A DNA stretch of 64,000 bases. It comes from an uncultured Bacillota bacterium (GTDB lineage: Bacteria; Bacillota; Clostridia; Christensenellales; UBA1242). Shown here piece by piece: positions 1 to 8,796 of this stretch. Within the stretch, counting starts at the first letter, position 1. The number at the start of each line of letters is the position of its first letter. The notes below the pieces were generated by a model. That model was not told where the DNA came from and did not search any database. It saw only the letters and a list, made by a program, of their open reading frames with translations. The position numbers and the translations under genes were made by a program. The DNA lies in the NCBI GenBank assembly GCA_946495675.1, contig CAMMDQ010000003.1:105675-169674 (forward strand). Direction: 5' to 3'.

Positions 1-28
1 TTTTGCTAAAAGATTTAACTTTTTTCAT
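1..28 (-). CDS. 5-prime end of an unidentified gene running off the left edge
   Basis: On the minus strand an ATG at 28-26 opens a reading frame that continues past the window edge (M-K-K-V-K-S-F-S-K). A good ribosome binding site (AAGGAGC, 34-40) lies five bases upstream and a TATACT -10 box at 49-44. Nine codons are too few to identify the product. The gene is divergent from the glmU-like operon, and the AT-rich stretch between them should hold both promoters. Confidence 0.5.
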
Positions 29-130
29 CTCAAGCTCCTTTTTAGTATATTCTAACACAAAAAGAAGATTATTAAAAACATTTTAAAAAGTTTTTTATCT
101 TTTTTTATCTTTTTTCTTTTTCCAAATAAG

Positions 131-159
131 TTGACAAAATCGGCAGTAAAATTTATACT
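131..159 (+). promoter_or_regulatory. Sigma-A promoter of the glmU-like/pth/mfd operon, leaderless
   Basis: TTGACA (131-136), 17-base spacer, TATACT (154-159). The ATG at 166 follows after exactly six bases, so the expected transcription start is at the start codon. No ribosome binding site is present. Confidence 0.8.
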
Positions 160-165
160 AAAACT

Positions 166-1008
166 ATGGAAACACAAATTGATCTTGAAATTGCAAAAAA
201 TCAAATATCGTTTGATTTTGATCATCTTGAAATGGAAGAAGAAAGTTCAACTCTTTCTCTTGTAAACGCAAAAAATATTGATTGGGTTGCAGATGAAGTG
301 CTTTTTGTGCTAGTCAAGGCAAAGCATGATGATTTTATCAAGAATTTGCCTGATTTTAAACTTTTTGGCAAAAGCATGTTAGAATGGGTTATGATGGCTG
401 GCAATCATTGTCAAACGCTTGTGATTGATCAGCAGGAAAATATGCTTGAAAAACTTAAGTGCATTCAAACTGACAAAAAGATTATGGCGGTTTTTTATAG
501 CGATACGCCGCTGCTTGACAAAACTTTATTCAACGAAATTTTAAATTATTTTGCAGTCAAAGGATACAATGCGCTTAAGCTTGTTCGTGGCGAAATTTTT
601 AAAGTGGATTATCTTAAAAGTTTGACTGAATTTGCACAAAGCCCAAATTCAAAATTTTCTACCCTTGCACTTGAACCTGTTGATAGCGGCAAAATGCTTG
701 CCTTTTGCTATAGAGAGCTTAAAAGAAAGATACAAAATTATCATATCAAGAATGGTGTTGTGATCTTTGACGATGCTGCCTGCATTGATGCAGATGCTGA
801 AATAGAAAGGGGAGTCATCATCTATGGGGATAGTCGCATAGAAGGTCAAAGTGTGATTTGCAGCGGGACGGTTTTGAGAGATGCAATTATAAAGGACAGC
901 ATAATTGGCAGAAACTGTTTGCTCGAAAATTCTTATGTTGCAAAAAGTAAAATCTCTGATAATAAAACTATTTCAGCTTTTGAAAAAATTGAGAATATGT
1001 CGATATGA
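166..1008 (+). CDS. GlmU-like protein, shortened (nucleotidyltransferase-like plus hexapeptide repeats)
   Basis: 280 residues. The C-terminal part (about 190-265) has left-handed beta-helix hexapeptide character, and the segment around residues 195-215 resembles the hinge and early helix of GlmU, the bifunctional enzyme that makes UDP-GlcNAc for peptidoglycan. The N-terminal 190 residues have the length and secondary-structure pattern of a nucleotidyltransferase remnant, but I see no clear uridylyltransferase signature (no LAAGxGTRM-like loop). GlmU is normally about 450 residues, so most of the acetyltransferase helix is missing. Position supports the assignment: the Bacillota order glmU-(prs)-pth-mfd is conserved, and here the gene overlaps pth by four bases. 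It may have lost one or both activities or be a regulatory paralogue; a full glmU may exist elsewhere. Confidence 0.6.
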   Translation: METQIDLEIAKNQISFDFDHLEMEEESSTLSLVNAKNIDWVADEVLFVLVKAKHDDFIKNLPDFKLFGKSMLEWVMMAGNHCQTLVIDQQENMLEKLKCIQTDKKIMAVFYSDTPLLDKTLFNEILNYFAVKGYNALKLVRGEIFKVDYLKSLTEFAQSPNSKFSTLALEPVDSGKMLAFCYRELKRKIQNYHIKNGVVIFDDAACIDADAEIERGVIIYGDSRIEGQSVICSGTVLRDAIIKDSIIGRNCLLENSYVAKSKISDNKTISAFEKIENMSI

Positions 1009-1511
1009 TCATCGTTGTTGGACTGGGAAATATAGGCAGTGAATATGAAAATACCTATCATAACATTGGTTTTATGGTGGTTGACAAATTGGCTCAAATT
1101 TTGTCGACAAGTTTTTCGCTTTCAAAAGACAAGTGTATGGTTGCAAAAAGTTTTTACAAAGGACAAAGCATTATTCTTGCAAAGCCAATCACATATATGA
1201 ACAATAGCGGTCAAGCCCTTGCACTCTTAAAAAAACGATACCATGATGGCAAATTTATAGTGGTGGTTGACGATATTGATCTGCCGCAAGGCAAAATCCG
1301 TTATCGTGAGCATGGCAGTGCTGGCACGCACAATGGCTTAAGATCAATCGTTTCTTTCATTGGCCAAGATTTTGCACGGGTTAAGGTGGGCATTGGCAGA
1401 GATGAAAGTTTGGATCTTGCTGATTTTGTGCTTTCAAAAATTAAAGATAAACAGCTGTTTGAAAATATTGTCAAGCAGGCGGCAGAAATGGTGCTGGAGA
1501 AGATATGCTAG
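1005..1511 (+). CDS. pth: Peptidyl-tRNA hydrolase
   Basis: 168 residues, slightly short for the family (about 185-195). Pth releases peptides from peptidyl-tRNA dropped by stalled ribosomes. The N-terminal VGLGNIGSEYENTYHNIGF motif carries the conserved Asn and the catalytic His; the KPITYMNNSG and DDIDLPQGKIRYREHGSAGTHNG segments are also typical. The ATG overlaps the upstream TGA (ATGA), and the stop overlaps the mfd ATG, so translation is probably coupled across all three genes. Confidence 0.95.
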   Translation: MIIVVGLGNIGSEYENTYHNIGFMVVDKLAQILSTSFSLSKDKCMVAKSFYKGQSIILAKPITYMNNSGQALALLKKRYHDGKFIVVVDDIDLPQGKIRYREHGSAGTHNGLRSIVSFIGQDFARVKVGIGRDESLDLADFVLSKIKDKQLFENIVKQAAEMVLEKIC

Positions 1512-4500
1512 AAAATTTGTTTCAAGATGTCAAACATTTGCTAGGCTACAAAAAAATCTCAGGTGGTGGGGACGGCGAAAAGGCGATTTTAACTTTGCTT
1601 CAAGGCCCATCAATTTTTTTGTCTGACAATTTTGCGAGTGCTGGAAAACTGCGTAGAGCTCTGCTTTTGATGGGTAAAACTGCAGAAATCATTTCTTCTG
1701 CTGTTGACAGAGAAGAAGGTGAAAGCAATATGCAGCCGTTTGTGGAGAATGTTTGCAAGTTTTTAAACGGACAGCTTGACTATCTGATTGTTTTGCCATG
1801 CTCAGCAATAGTCAAATTTGACAAAAACGCATTGACATCTTTTGCAATCTCTTGCAATGAAAGTTTGGATTTAACAAAACTAAGTCAAAAACTTTCGAGC
1901 ATCGGTTACGAAAGGGTGGAGCTTGTTTCGCAAAAGGGGCAATTTGCTTTGCGAGGCGAGATTCTGGATATCTTTCCAGTTACTGAAGAAAATCCGGTCA
2001 GAATTGAGTTTTTTGATGATTTGGTGGAAGAAATTCATTTTTTTGACCTTGAAGGCATGAAAAACATTAAAACCATCGAAAAGATCTCTATAAATCCATG
2101 CTCTCTCGTTGACGGCAATGATTGTATTGTTGACTTAAGTGAAAATGTCTTTTTGGATCAAAGTTTGAATTTTAAAAAAGAAATTGAACTTTTAATGCAA
2201 AGTTATAGTGTTTTATCATATTTTGATGAAAAAAACTATGCAACTTTCGATTATATTTATCAAAATAGCAAAGTGGTTTTTGACAGCCTTGATGATGTTT
2301 CCGCTCAGTATAAAATTTCTTCTTTGCCTTCAAGAACCTATTTGACAAATTTTTTGGCTTTAAAAAATGATATTTTATCCTATCACAAGATGGGCATGAA
2401 AATTGTTCTTTTTGCAGGCAATGAACGATTTAAGCAAAAATTGGAAGAATTTTGCAATGAGAATATGCTTACATGGCAAGATTTTGACCTAAAAGAGGAT
2501 TTTGTGCCGGCTTTGTATATTTCGAAGCTTGATTTTCCCTACCAAATTTCTTTTCTTGAGAACAAGATAGTTTGTATTGGCTCTGACAGCCTTTTTAAGC
2601 ATCCGACTACAAATTTTTCAAAATCAAAACATTCAGTTTTCTATCTGCCAAAGCTTGGCGATTATGTTGTGCATTCCTTCCATGGCATAGGAAAGTGCAT
2701 AAAAATTGAAAGATTGAAAATTGCCGATATCGAAAAAGATTATTTTGTTATTGAATATAAAAATGGCGGCATTTTATATCTTCCGAGTGAAGAAGCAAAT
2801 TCTCTTTCAGCTTATGTTGGCACAGAAGAAAGCCCAAAATTGTCTTCACTTGGCGGGGCTGAATTTGCAAGACTTAAAGAAAGGGTTCGCTCAAGCGTTA
2901 AAGAAATGGCTTTTTCGCTTGCTAAAATCTACAAAGAAAGGCAGGACAAAAAAGGCTTTAAATTTGCTAGAGACGAATTTTTGGAAAAACAATTTGCTGA
3001 TGCTTTTGCTTATCAACTTTCAGCCGATCAAGAAAAAGCAATCATGGATATTGACTATGATATGGAAAACGGCAAAGTTATGGACAGGCTTATTTGTGGG
3101 GATGTTGGCTTTGGCAAAACTGAAGTTGCCATGCGAGCAATTTTCAAATGCGTCTATAATGGTTTGCAGGCAGCCCTTCTTTGCCCAACAACGATTTTAT
3201 CTCAGCAGCATTTTGAAACACTTTCAAAAAGGTTTGAAGGATTTGGTGTGAAAGTGCAGGTTGTCAATAGGTTTAAATCTGCAAGCCAAGTTAAGCAAAT
3301 TTTGCAGGATGTCAAGGATGGAAAAGTTGATGTTTTGATTGGCACTCATAGGCTGCTTTCAAATGATGTTTCTTTCAAAAAACTAGGGCTTTTAGTTTTG
3401 GATGAAGAGCAGCGATTTGGGGTTGAACATAAAGAGAAGATCAAAAACAATTTCACTTTGGTTGATGTTTTGACACTTTCAGCAACACCCATTCCACGAA
3501 CGCTGAACATGTCTTTATCAGGCATCCGAGATATTTCAGTTATTGAAACGCCGCCTAAAGACAGGCTGCCTATTCAAACTTATGTGACCGCTTTTGACGA
3601 CCAACTCCTAAAAGATGTTTTGCTGCGAGAAAAAGCAAGGGGTGGAATTTCTTTTGTGATTTACAATCGTGTTGAAAATATTGATGCTTTTGCTGCGCAT
3701 CTTTCTATGTTGCTGCCTGATTGCAAGATTGGCTTTGCTCATGGTCAAATGCAAGAGCATCATCTTGAAAAGGTTATTGAAAATCTTTACGCTGGGCATT
3801 ACGACATTCTTGTTTCAACAACTTTAATTGAAAATGGGGTTGACATGGCAAAAGCAAACACAATGGTGGTTGTTGATGCTGACAGGCTGGGACTTAGCAC
3901 ACTTTATCAGTTGCGTGGCCGAATTGGTCGAAGTGATAAGCTCAGCTATGCATATTTGACATATACAAAAGATAAAGTTTTGACAGAGCAGTCAATAAAA
4001 AGGTTGGAAGCGTTGAAAGAGTTTTCAACGCTAGGAAGTGGTTTTAAAATTGCCATGCGAGATTTAGAAATTCGAGGAGCGGGGAATATTTTTGGCAAAC
4101 AGCAACATGGTCATATTGCAAAAGTGGGCTACGACATGTATGTGAAGATTTTGGATGAAGAAGTCAAAAACCTTAAAGGCGAAAAAATCGAAGATAAAAA
4201 TGATGTCAAACTTGAGGTTGCGATTGATGCATTTATTGACCAAAATTACATTTCTTCCAGTCAAGAACGCATTGTTTACTACACTCGCATAAGTGAAATT
4301 GAAAATCAAAGCGACAAACAAAGTGTTATCACAAGTCTGCAAGATGCTTTTGGGGCTGTTCCTCAAGAAATCATCAACCTTTGCAATTTGGCACATTTAC
4401 GCAACCTGGCAGGTCGATTTATGATTGAAAAAATCAAAATCAACAATGCTGTGAGTGAAATTTATCTTAAAAAGCAAGAACAAATTGTTGATAAACCTCT

Positions 4501-4639
4501 AGCTGAAAAATTGTCTGCCTTTGGTGGCAAACTCGTTTACGGCACAGCCCTTAAAATTTCTTTCAATTTTGTCGGGAATGTGGCAAAAAAGCTTGAAAAA
4601 ATGTTGGAATTTTTGATTGAAACAACAAAAAATGATTAA
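1505..4639 (+). CDS. mfd: Transcription-repair coupling factor Mfd
   Basis: 1044 residues. Mfd is a DNA translocase that pushes stalled RNA polymerase off damaged DNA and recruits UvrA. In order it has a UvrB-homology N-terminal module, the RNAP-interaction (CarD-like) domain around residues 380-450, and superfamily II translocase motifs: Walker A GDVGFGKT near residue 532, the DEEQ box, SATPIPRT, and the QLRGRIGRS motif. It is about 100 residues shorter than the B. subtilis protein (1177), mostly by compaction of the N-terminal region. It overlaps pth by seven bases and is the last gene of the operon. No clear terminator follows. Confidence 0.96.
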   Translation: MLENLFQDVKHLLGYKKISGGGDGEKAILTLLQGPSIFLSDNFASAGKLRRALLLMGKTAEIISSAVDREEGESNMQPFVENVCKFLNGQLDYLIVLPCSAIVKFDKNALTSFAISCNESLDLTKLSQKLSSIGYERVELVSQKGQFALRGEILDIFPVTEENPVRIEFFDDLVEEIHFFDLEGMKNIKTIEKISINPCSLVDGNDCIVDLSENVFLDQSLNFKKEIELLMQSYSVLSYFDEKNYATFDYIYQNSKVVFDSLDDVSAQYKISSLPSRTYLTNFLALKNDILSYHKMGMKIVLFAGNERFKQKLEEFCNENMLTWQDFDLKEDFVPALYISKLDFPYQISFLENKIVCIGSDSLFKHPTTNFSKSKHSVFYLPKLGDYVVHSFHGIGKCIKIERLKIADIEKDYFVIEYKNGGILYLPSEEANSLSAYVGTEESPKLSSLGGAEFARLKERVRSSVKEMAFSLAKIYKERQDKKGFKFARDEFLEKQFADAFAYQLSADQEKAIMDIDYDMENGKVMDRLICGDVGFGKTEVAMRAIFKCVYNGLQAALLCPTTILSQQHFETLSKRFEGFGVKVQVVNRFKSASQVKQILQDVKDGKVDVLIGTHRLLSNDVSFKKLGLLVLDEEQRFGVEHKEKIKNNFTLVDVLTLSATPIPRTLNMSLSGIRDISVIETPPKDRLPIQTYVTAFDDQLLKDVLLREKARGGISFVIYNRVENIDAFAAHLSMLLPDCKIGFAHGQMQEHHLEKVIENLYAGHYDILVSTTLIENGVDMAKANTMVVVDADRLGLSTLYQLRGRIGRSDKLSYAYLTYTKDKVLTEQSIKRLEALKEFSTLGSGFKIAMRDLEIRGAGNIFGKQQHGHIAKVGYDMYVKILDEEVKNLKGEKIEDKNDVKLEVAIDAFIDQNYISSSQERIVYYTRISEIENQSDKQSVITSLQDAFGAVPQEIINLCNLAHLRNLAGRFMIEKIKINNAVSEIYLKKQEQIVDKPLAEKLSAFGGKLVYGTALKISFNFVGNVAKKLEKMLEFLIETTKND

Positions 4640-4693
4640 AAAAGCTCTGGGATGCAATAATTTTAGTAATTTAAAAAAGATATATAAATTTGC

Positions 4694-4723
4694 TTGAAAT
4701 TTTCATGCCATTTGTGCTAAACT
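4694..4723 (+). promoter_or_regulatory. Sigma-A-type promoter of the PrsA-like lipoprotein gene
   Basis: TTGAAA (4694-4699), 18-base spacer, TAAACT (4718-4723) preceded by TGC (extended -10). It gives a leader of about 45 bases ending in a GGAG ribosome binding site before ATG 4776. Confidence 0.6.
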
Positions 4724-4775
4724 TTAATGTGTGATTTTAAATTAAGTAAATTTATCCACTTGCTATGGAGAATAT

Positions 4776-6569
4776 ATGAAAAAAAGATTTTTAGGGCTAC
4801 TGTTATGTTTTACTCTTTTTAGCATGTCAATTTTGACAGGTTGTTCTTTGTTCACGCAAAACACCGAATTATATTACAACACCATCGTTGCAACGCTTGT
4901 GAAAGATGATCGTACAATCGAAATCACCAAGCAAGAGTTGATTGAAATGTATATGAGCTATGGTTCTATGTATGAGCAATATTATGGCTATTCAACTGAA
5001 GAGGCTTATCAAATGTCTCTCACCTTGGTTGAAAACAATAAAATAAGCATAGTTGAAGGCGAAAAAATTGTTCAAGAAAGGGGCGGACTGACGAAAAAAG
5101 AGAAGTCTTATATTTGGCAGGAAACAATGGATGCCTTACTAGACAATTTTGACAGATACTATCAACAAATCATTGAGGCGGAAGATGAAAGCGAGTCTGA
5201 TGATATAACTTTTGAAGGTTACCAAAAAACTGCTAAAATTGAAAATGGTCAAATCGTTCGAGAAAATGTTCCTACAAAAGTGATTGATGAATATGATTAT
5301 GACGAAAGTAATGCTCACGATTATTCAAATGAAGAAGATAAAAAATTGATTTATACAAATCTTATTGGTCATGTGACAAGCGGAGATGAAAATTATCGAG
5401 AAGCATTTGAAGATTATAAGCAAGCTCTTATTTCATCAGAACAGGGATTAAACCTTTCCACGGATACTCCAAGCCTTTTTGAAAGGGAAATTGAAAGGCT
5501 GAGCAAACTTATGTATGAAACCTATATGTCAACAGTTTACTCAGAACAATTTGAAACTTATGACGAAGCTTCTTATGTGACAATGAGTGATATTCTTGCT
5601 CTTTATTCTAGCAAAGTTCGACGAGATTATGTTCAGTATCAAATTGAAGACAGCTCAGAATACGACAGCACAATTCAAAGCAATGCAGCAGGTGTTTATT
5701 ACTACAAAAATGGCGAAGAAGACACAAAATACTTCACTGTTGCAAACATTTTGATTATGTTTGATGAAACGCAACAGGAGAAATACAACGAAATTTATGA
5801 AAGATTTTATGGTCAATCTCCTGACGAAGGCGATCCGCCAGAAGAACTTGTGAATAGTGATGTAAGCTATGATGGCAGCTATTCAAGAACTGATTTTGAA
5901 AATGATTTGACAGCGCTTTACAATCAACTTAAGCCTGTTGTAAGACAGAAAGAAGGAGAGTCAAACATCTATAAAGAAGTCGAGTCTAATTTGACCCAAG
6001 ATACTCTTTTGCAAAACATAAAAACTCAACTTTCAAACGAGTCTAATTTGAATAATAAAGCAGACCTAATAAACCAGTATATTTATATGTATAATGAAGA
6101 TGAAGGAATGTTTAATGCTGAATCTTGTTATGTTGTTGGTGTTGATTCAAATGGAGAAGGTGTGTCAAGCTTCGTTCAATCATTTGAAGATGCAGCTATT
6201 GCTCTTTACAACAATGGGCAGGGGAAATTTGGTGATGTGTCACCAAATTATGTAAGATCGAATTATGGTTTGCACATCATTATTTACACAGGCCCTGCAC
6301 AAAATGAAAATATCGCAAAACTTTTGACTACTGCTAATGAAAATTTCACTTTGAGTTACTCTCAAGGTGACGAAAATGACCCAGACAGCGCGATTTACAC
6401 ACTTTATCACACAAGAGTAAATCCACTTGTTGACAAAACATATTTTGATGTGCTATATGATGAAATTTATCAAGATGATGCTGCAAATTTGCAATCATTA
6501 GATATAGAAGAGCTGCGTAATGAATATGCTATAACACATTTTGTTGATCGCTATTCTGATTTGTTTTAA
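4776..6569 (+). CDS. PrsA/SurA-like foldase lipoprotein (degenerate peptidylprolyl isomerase)
   Basis: 597 residues with a lipoprotein signal peptide: MKKR, a hydrophobic stretch, and lipobox LTGC (Cys23). The N-terminal portion resembles the SurA/PrsA chaperone domain (a helical segment around 50-110). Near residues 480-515 a segment of the form VSPNYVRSNYGLHIIIYTG matches the end of a parvulin (PPIC) domain. A SurA/PrsA-type protein often sits immediately downstream of mfd in Clostridia, which supports the call. The protein is acidic, Tyr/Glu rich and longer than typical PrsA (about 290-350). Catalytic parvulin residues are not evident, so it is more likely a chaperone than an active isomerase. 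It should sit on the outer face of the cytoplasmic membrane. Confidence 0.65.
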   Translation: MKKRFLGLLLCFTLFSMSILTGCSLFTQNTELYYNTIVATLVKDDRTIEITKQELIEMYMSYGSMYEQYYGYSTEEAYQMSLTLVENNKISIVEGEKIVQERGGLTKKEKSYIWQETMDALLDNFDRYYQQIIEAEDESESDDITFEGYQKTAKIENGQIVRENVPTKVIDEYDYDESNAHDYSNEEDKKLIYTNLIGHVTSGDENYREAFEDYKQALISSEQGLNLSTDTPSLFEREIERLSKLMYETYMSTVYSEQFETYDEASYVTMSDILALYSSKVRRDYVQYQIEDSSEYDSTIQSNAAGVYYYKNGEEDTKYFTVANILIMFDETQQEKYNEIYERFYGQSPDEGDPPEELVNSDVSYDGSYSRTDFENDLTALYNQLKPVVRQKEGESNIYKEVESNLTQDTLLQNIKTQLSNESNLNNKADLINQYIYMYNEDEGMFNAESCYVVGVDSNGEGVSSFVQSFEDAAIALYNNGQGKFGDVSPNYVRSNYGLHIIIYTGPAQNENIAKLLTTANENFTLSYSQGDENDPDSAIYTLYHTRVNPLVDKTYFDVLYDEIYQDDAANLQSLDIEELRNEYAITHFVDRYSDLF

Positions 6570-6591
6570 TTAAATCAAACATAAGTTATAA

Positions 6592-6625
6592 AATGTTCTT
6601 GTTAAGTTGACAAGAACATTTTTAT
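6592..6625 (+). terminator. Intrinsic terminator after the PrsA-like gene
   Basis: A perfect 11-bp stem (6592-6602 with 6610-6620), seven-base loop and T-rich tail. The loop and 3-prime stem contain TTGACA, the -35 box of the next promoter. Confidence 0.8.
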
Positions 6626-6635
6626 TTGTTAAACT
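6607..6635 (+). promoter_or_regulatory. Promoter of the flippase-like gene, embedded in a terminator, leaderless
   Basis: TTGACA (6607-6612), 17-base spacer, TAAACT (6630-6635), then six bases to ATG 6642. No ribosome binding site. The -35 box lies inside the upstream terminator hairpin. Confidence 0.75.
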
Positions 6636-6641
6636 AGGTCT

Positions 6642-8141
6642 ATGCAAAACTCTGACAATCAGCAAAATGAAAAAAAAGCATTGCAGCTTTCGATTGACGG
6701 AACAGCTGTAGACAAAGTCGCTCAAAATTTGGAAGAAGAGGCGGCTGGCATTGCTGATGAAAATGATTTATCACATTTTAAAGGTAAAGTTTTTTATCCG
6801 GTGGGTAGGTCCAAACTGGTTTTTAATAATAAAAGTTTGCTCAAAAAAAAGGAAAATCAAACAAAAGAAAATTTCCTTAGTGTGATTAAAAGAAAACTTG
6901 GTTTTCAACAGCTCAGACTTAAAGCAGAAAGTGCTTTTGCAAAACCTATGAGCGAGCAGGAACAAAAAGAAAAACTCGCAGAAGCTGAGAAGTCTGTTTC
7001 GAAAAAAAGCAGCAAAAAAAGCAAGCTGAAAAATTTGATTTTTTTCTTCATCAACATTGCTATTGTTGCAGGAATTTTGACTTACCAACTGACACAAGAA
7101 GAATTTGCACCTCTTTCAGGATTAAGATTTGATTGGACTGCTCTTTTGGTTGTGATAGCTTTATACTGTGGATTGCTGTTTGCAGAAACCTTGACAATGG
7201 GCTATCTGATGAAAATTTCGACAAACAAATGGGCTCTTGGTTTTTCTTTCAAATTGACTTATATCGGCAGATATTATGACAATGTTACACCGATGTCAAC
7301 AGGTGGGCAGCCTTTTCAAATTGCCTATTCCAAATCGCATGGATTGCCAATGCATACTTCATTGTCGATTCCATTTGGAAAGTATATCTTTGGACAAATC
7401 GCATGGTTTATTCTTAGTGTGATATGCCTTATTTACAGCTTTGCTGTTATGAATATGAATGTTTTTGTTATGACAACAAGTATAATTGGGTTTGTTTTAG
7501 GTTCAGTTGTGCTTGTGGTTACTGTCTTTTTGTGCATTTGCAAAACTGTTGGGAAAAAATTGGTTGTTAAAGTTTTAAAACTACTTTACAAAATGAAAAT
7601 AATCAAAAATTATGACAAGCAGTATGAAAAAATCACTAAATATATCAGTGATTTCCAAGATGTTATGCAGCAATATGCAAAAAGTCCAAAAGATTTTCTG
7701 TTTCTTGTTGGAATGAGCTTGCTTAGGATGGTTTTCCATTATTCAATCCCATTTTTTATCATTTACTTTTTCAATGGTGGGATTGACGGCTCCATGTTTA
7801 TACCTGTTTTTGTAATGTGTAATTTGGTAGATATGGCCTCATCCTTCTTCCCGTTGCCTGGTGGTTCAGGCATGAATGAAATTTCATTTGCTGCAGCCTT
7901 TGGCTCTATTGTTGGGCAAAACAATATTCTTGTGTGGGTGTTGCTTGGATGGCGTTTCTTCTCATACTACATTTATCTATTGCAAGGCATTATAATTCTA
8001 TCCTACGATGTCAGCTATGGCAACAGAAAGTATCGTTGGAATGTTTGCCGTCAAAATTTGATTGAAGAAAGCAACCAATTTAAGCAGATTCAAATTGACA
8101 ATTTCAGATTAGCCCGTTCTCGTAGAAGAAAAAAGGTGTAA
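6642..8141 (+). CDS. UPF0104 / LPG-synthase transmembrane-domain family membrane protein
   Basis: 499 residues. Residues 1-125 are a charged, Lys-rich cytoplasmic extension; from about 133 on there are roughly eight hydrophobic helices. The segments YIGRYYDNVTPMSTGGQPFQ and FFPLPGGSGMNE are hallmarks of the lysylphosphatidylglycerol synthase TM region family (PF03706), which includes MprF flippase domains and YbhN-like proteins. No MprF synthase domain is attached, so it is probably a stand-alone lipid or glycolipid translocase. The long charged N-terminus is unusual. The start follows a leaderless-type promoter. The gene appears monocistronic. Confidence 0.8.
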   Translation: MQNSDNQQNEKKALQLSIDGTAVDKVAQNLEEEAAGIADENDLSHFKGKVFYPVGRSKLVFNNKSLLKKKENQTKENFLSVIKRKLGFQQLRLKAESAFAKPMSEQEQKEKLAEAEKSVSKKSSKKSKLKNLIFFFINIAIVAGILTYQLTQEEFAPLSGLRFDWTALLVVIALYCGLLFAETLTMGYLMKISTNKWALGFSFKLTYIGRYYDNVTPMSTGGQPFQIAYSKSHGLPMHTSLSIPFGKYIFGQIAWFILSVICLIYSFAVMNMNVFVMTTSIIGFVLGSVVLVVTVFLCICKTVGKKLVVKVLKLLYKMKIIKNYDKQYEKITKYISDFQDVMQQYAKSPKDFLFLVGMSLLRMVFHYSIPFFIIYFFNGGIDGSMFIPVFVMCNLVDMASSFFPLPGGSGMNEISFAAAFGSIVGQNNILVWVLLGWRFFSYYIYLLQGIIILSYDVSYGNRKYRWNVCRQNLIEESNQFKQIQIDNFRLARSRRRKKV

Positions 8142-8175
8142 CTTGTTGTTTAGTTAGTGAATAAAATCGTTTTGA

Positions 8176-8229
8176 GCCGACCAAAATATTTGTATGAAAA
8201 TCGACAAATCAAATTTTGGTTGGCTTTTT
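8176..8229 (+). terminator. Terminator-like hairpin enclosing the start codon of the next gene
   Basis: A 12-base arm (8176-8187) is complementary to 8213-8224 with one G-U pair, followed by five T (8225-8229). The ATG at 8194 lies in the loop. It may terminate the upstream flippase-like gene or attenuate and mask the start of the next gene. Confidence 0.6.
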
Positions 8230-8751
8230 GCATGTATCGGGCTTGTTTTGCTTTTGGTCCTAAGTGTTTATCTTGGCAAAAGCGGCTTTTTTTTCACAAC
8301 AGAAAATACCTATACAACTGATTTGATTTTGGGACAGAGTATCGAGTGTGGTTTGCAAAAAAATCAATCAACCAGTGCATCTTTAAATTTTTCAGGTGGA
8401 TTTTTGCCAGATGAAAGATTACCTCAAGTTGTTGCTGTCAAAAATATGGATGGTGAAGCCTCTTTGTATTTAAGAGCCAAGGTTTTTGTTTATTCTTCAC
8501 AAAATCAAATTTTGGATGTTGATATAGTTGAAAATAGTAATTGGGTCAAAAATGATGATGGATATTTTTATTACAACGACCTGATTCAGCCAAACGAGAA
8601 GGTGAGTTTGTGCTCGCATGTTATTCTTGGAAGTCAAGATTTTCAACCTGTAAGCTGGAAAAAATATATTTTGACTTTTGTATTTGAAACCCTAGACAGC
8701 AATCTTGATGTTCAAACAATTTGGGGCAGCCAAGCGGGTGAAAATGTTTGA
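8194..8751 (+). CDS. Membrane-anchored or secreted protein with camelysin/TasA-like features
   Basis: 185 residues with one N-terminal hydrophobic segment (about 9-27, signal anchor or signal peptide) and a beta-rich exported remainder. A segment near residues 115-140 of the type NWVKNDDGYFYYNDLIQPNE, after a strand with LYLRAKVFVYS, resembles the pattern in SipW-dependent camelysin/TasA-like and pseudopilin-like secreted proteins of Bacillota. I could not assign a specific family. No ribosome binding site precedes the ATG, and the start lies within a terminator-like hairpin, so the start is not certain. The stop codon overlaps the -35 box of the following gene. Confidence 0.55.
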   Translation: MKIDKSNFGWLFACIGLVLLLVLSVYLGKSGFFFTTENTYTTDLILGQSIECGLQKNQSTSASLNFSGGFLPDERLPQVVAVKNMDGEASLYLRAKVFVYSSQNQILDVDIVENSNWVKNDDGYFYYNDLIQPNEKVSLCSHVILGSQDFQPVSWKKYILTFVFETLDSNLDVQTIWGSQAGENV

Positions 8752-8777
8752 CAAAATTTAAAATATTCAATTATAAT
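8748..8777 (+). promoter_or_regulatory. Sigma-A promoter of the small Pro-rich membrane protein gene
   Basis: TTGACA (8748-8753, overlapping the upstream TGA stop), 18-base spacer, TATAAT (8772-8777). Ribosome binding site AAAGGAG at 8784-8790. Confidence 0.75.
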
Positions 8778-8796
8778 ATTTTCAAAGGAGTTTAGC

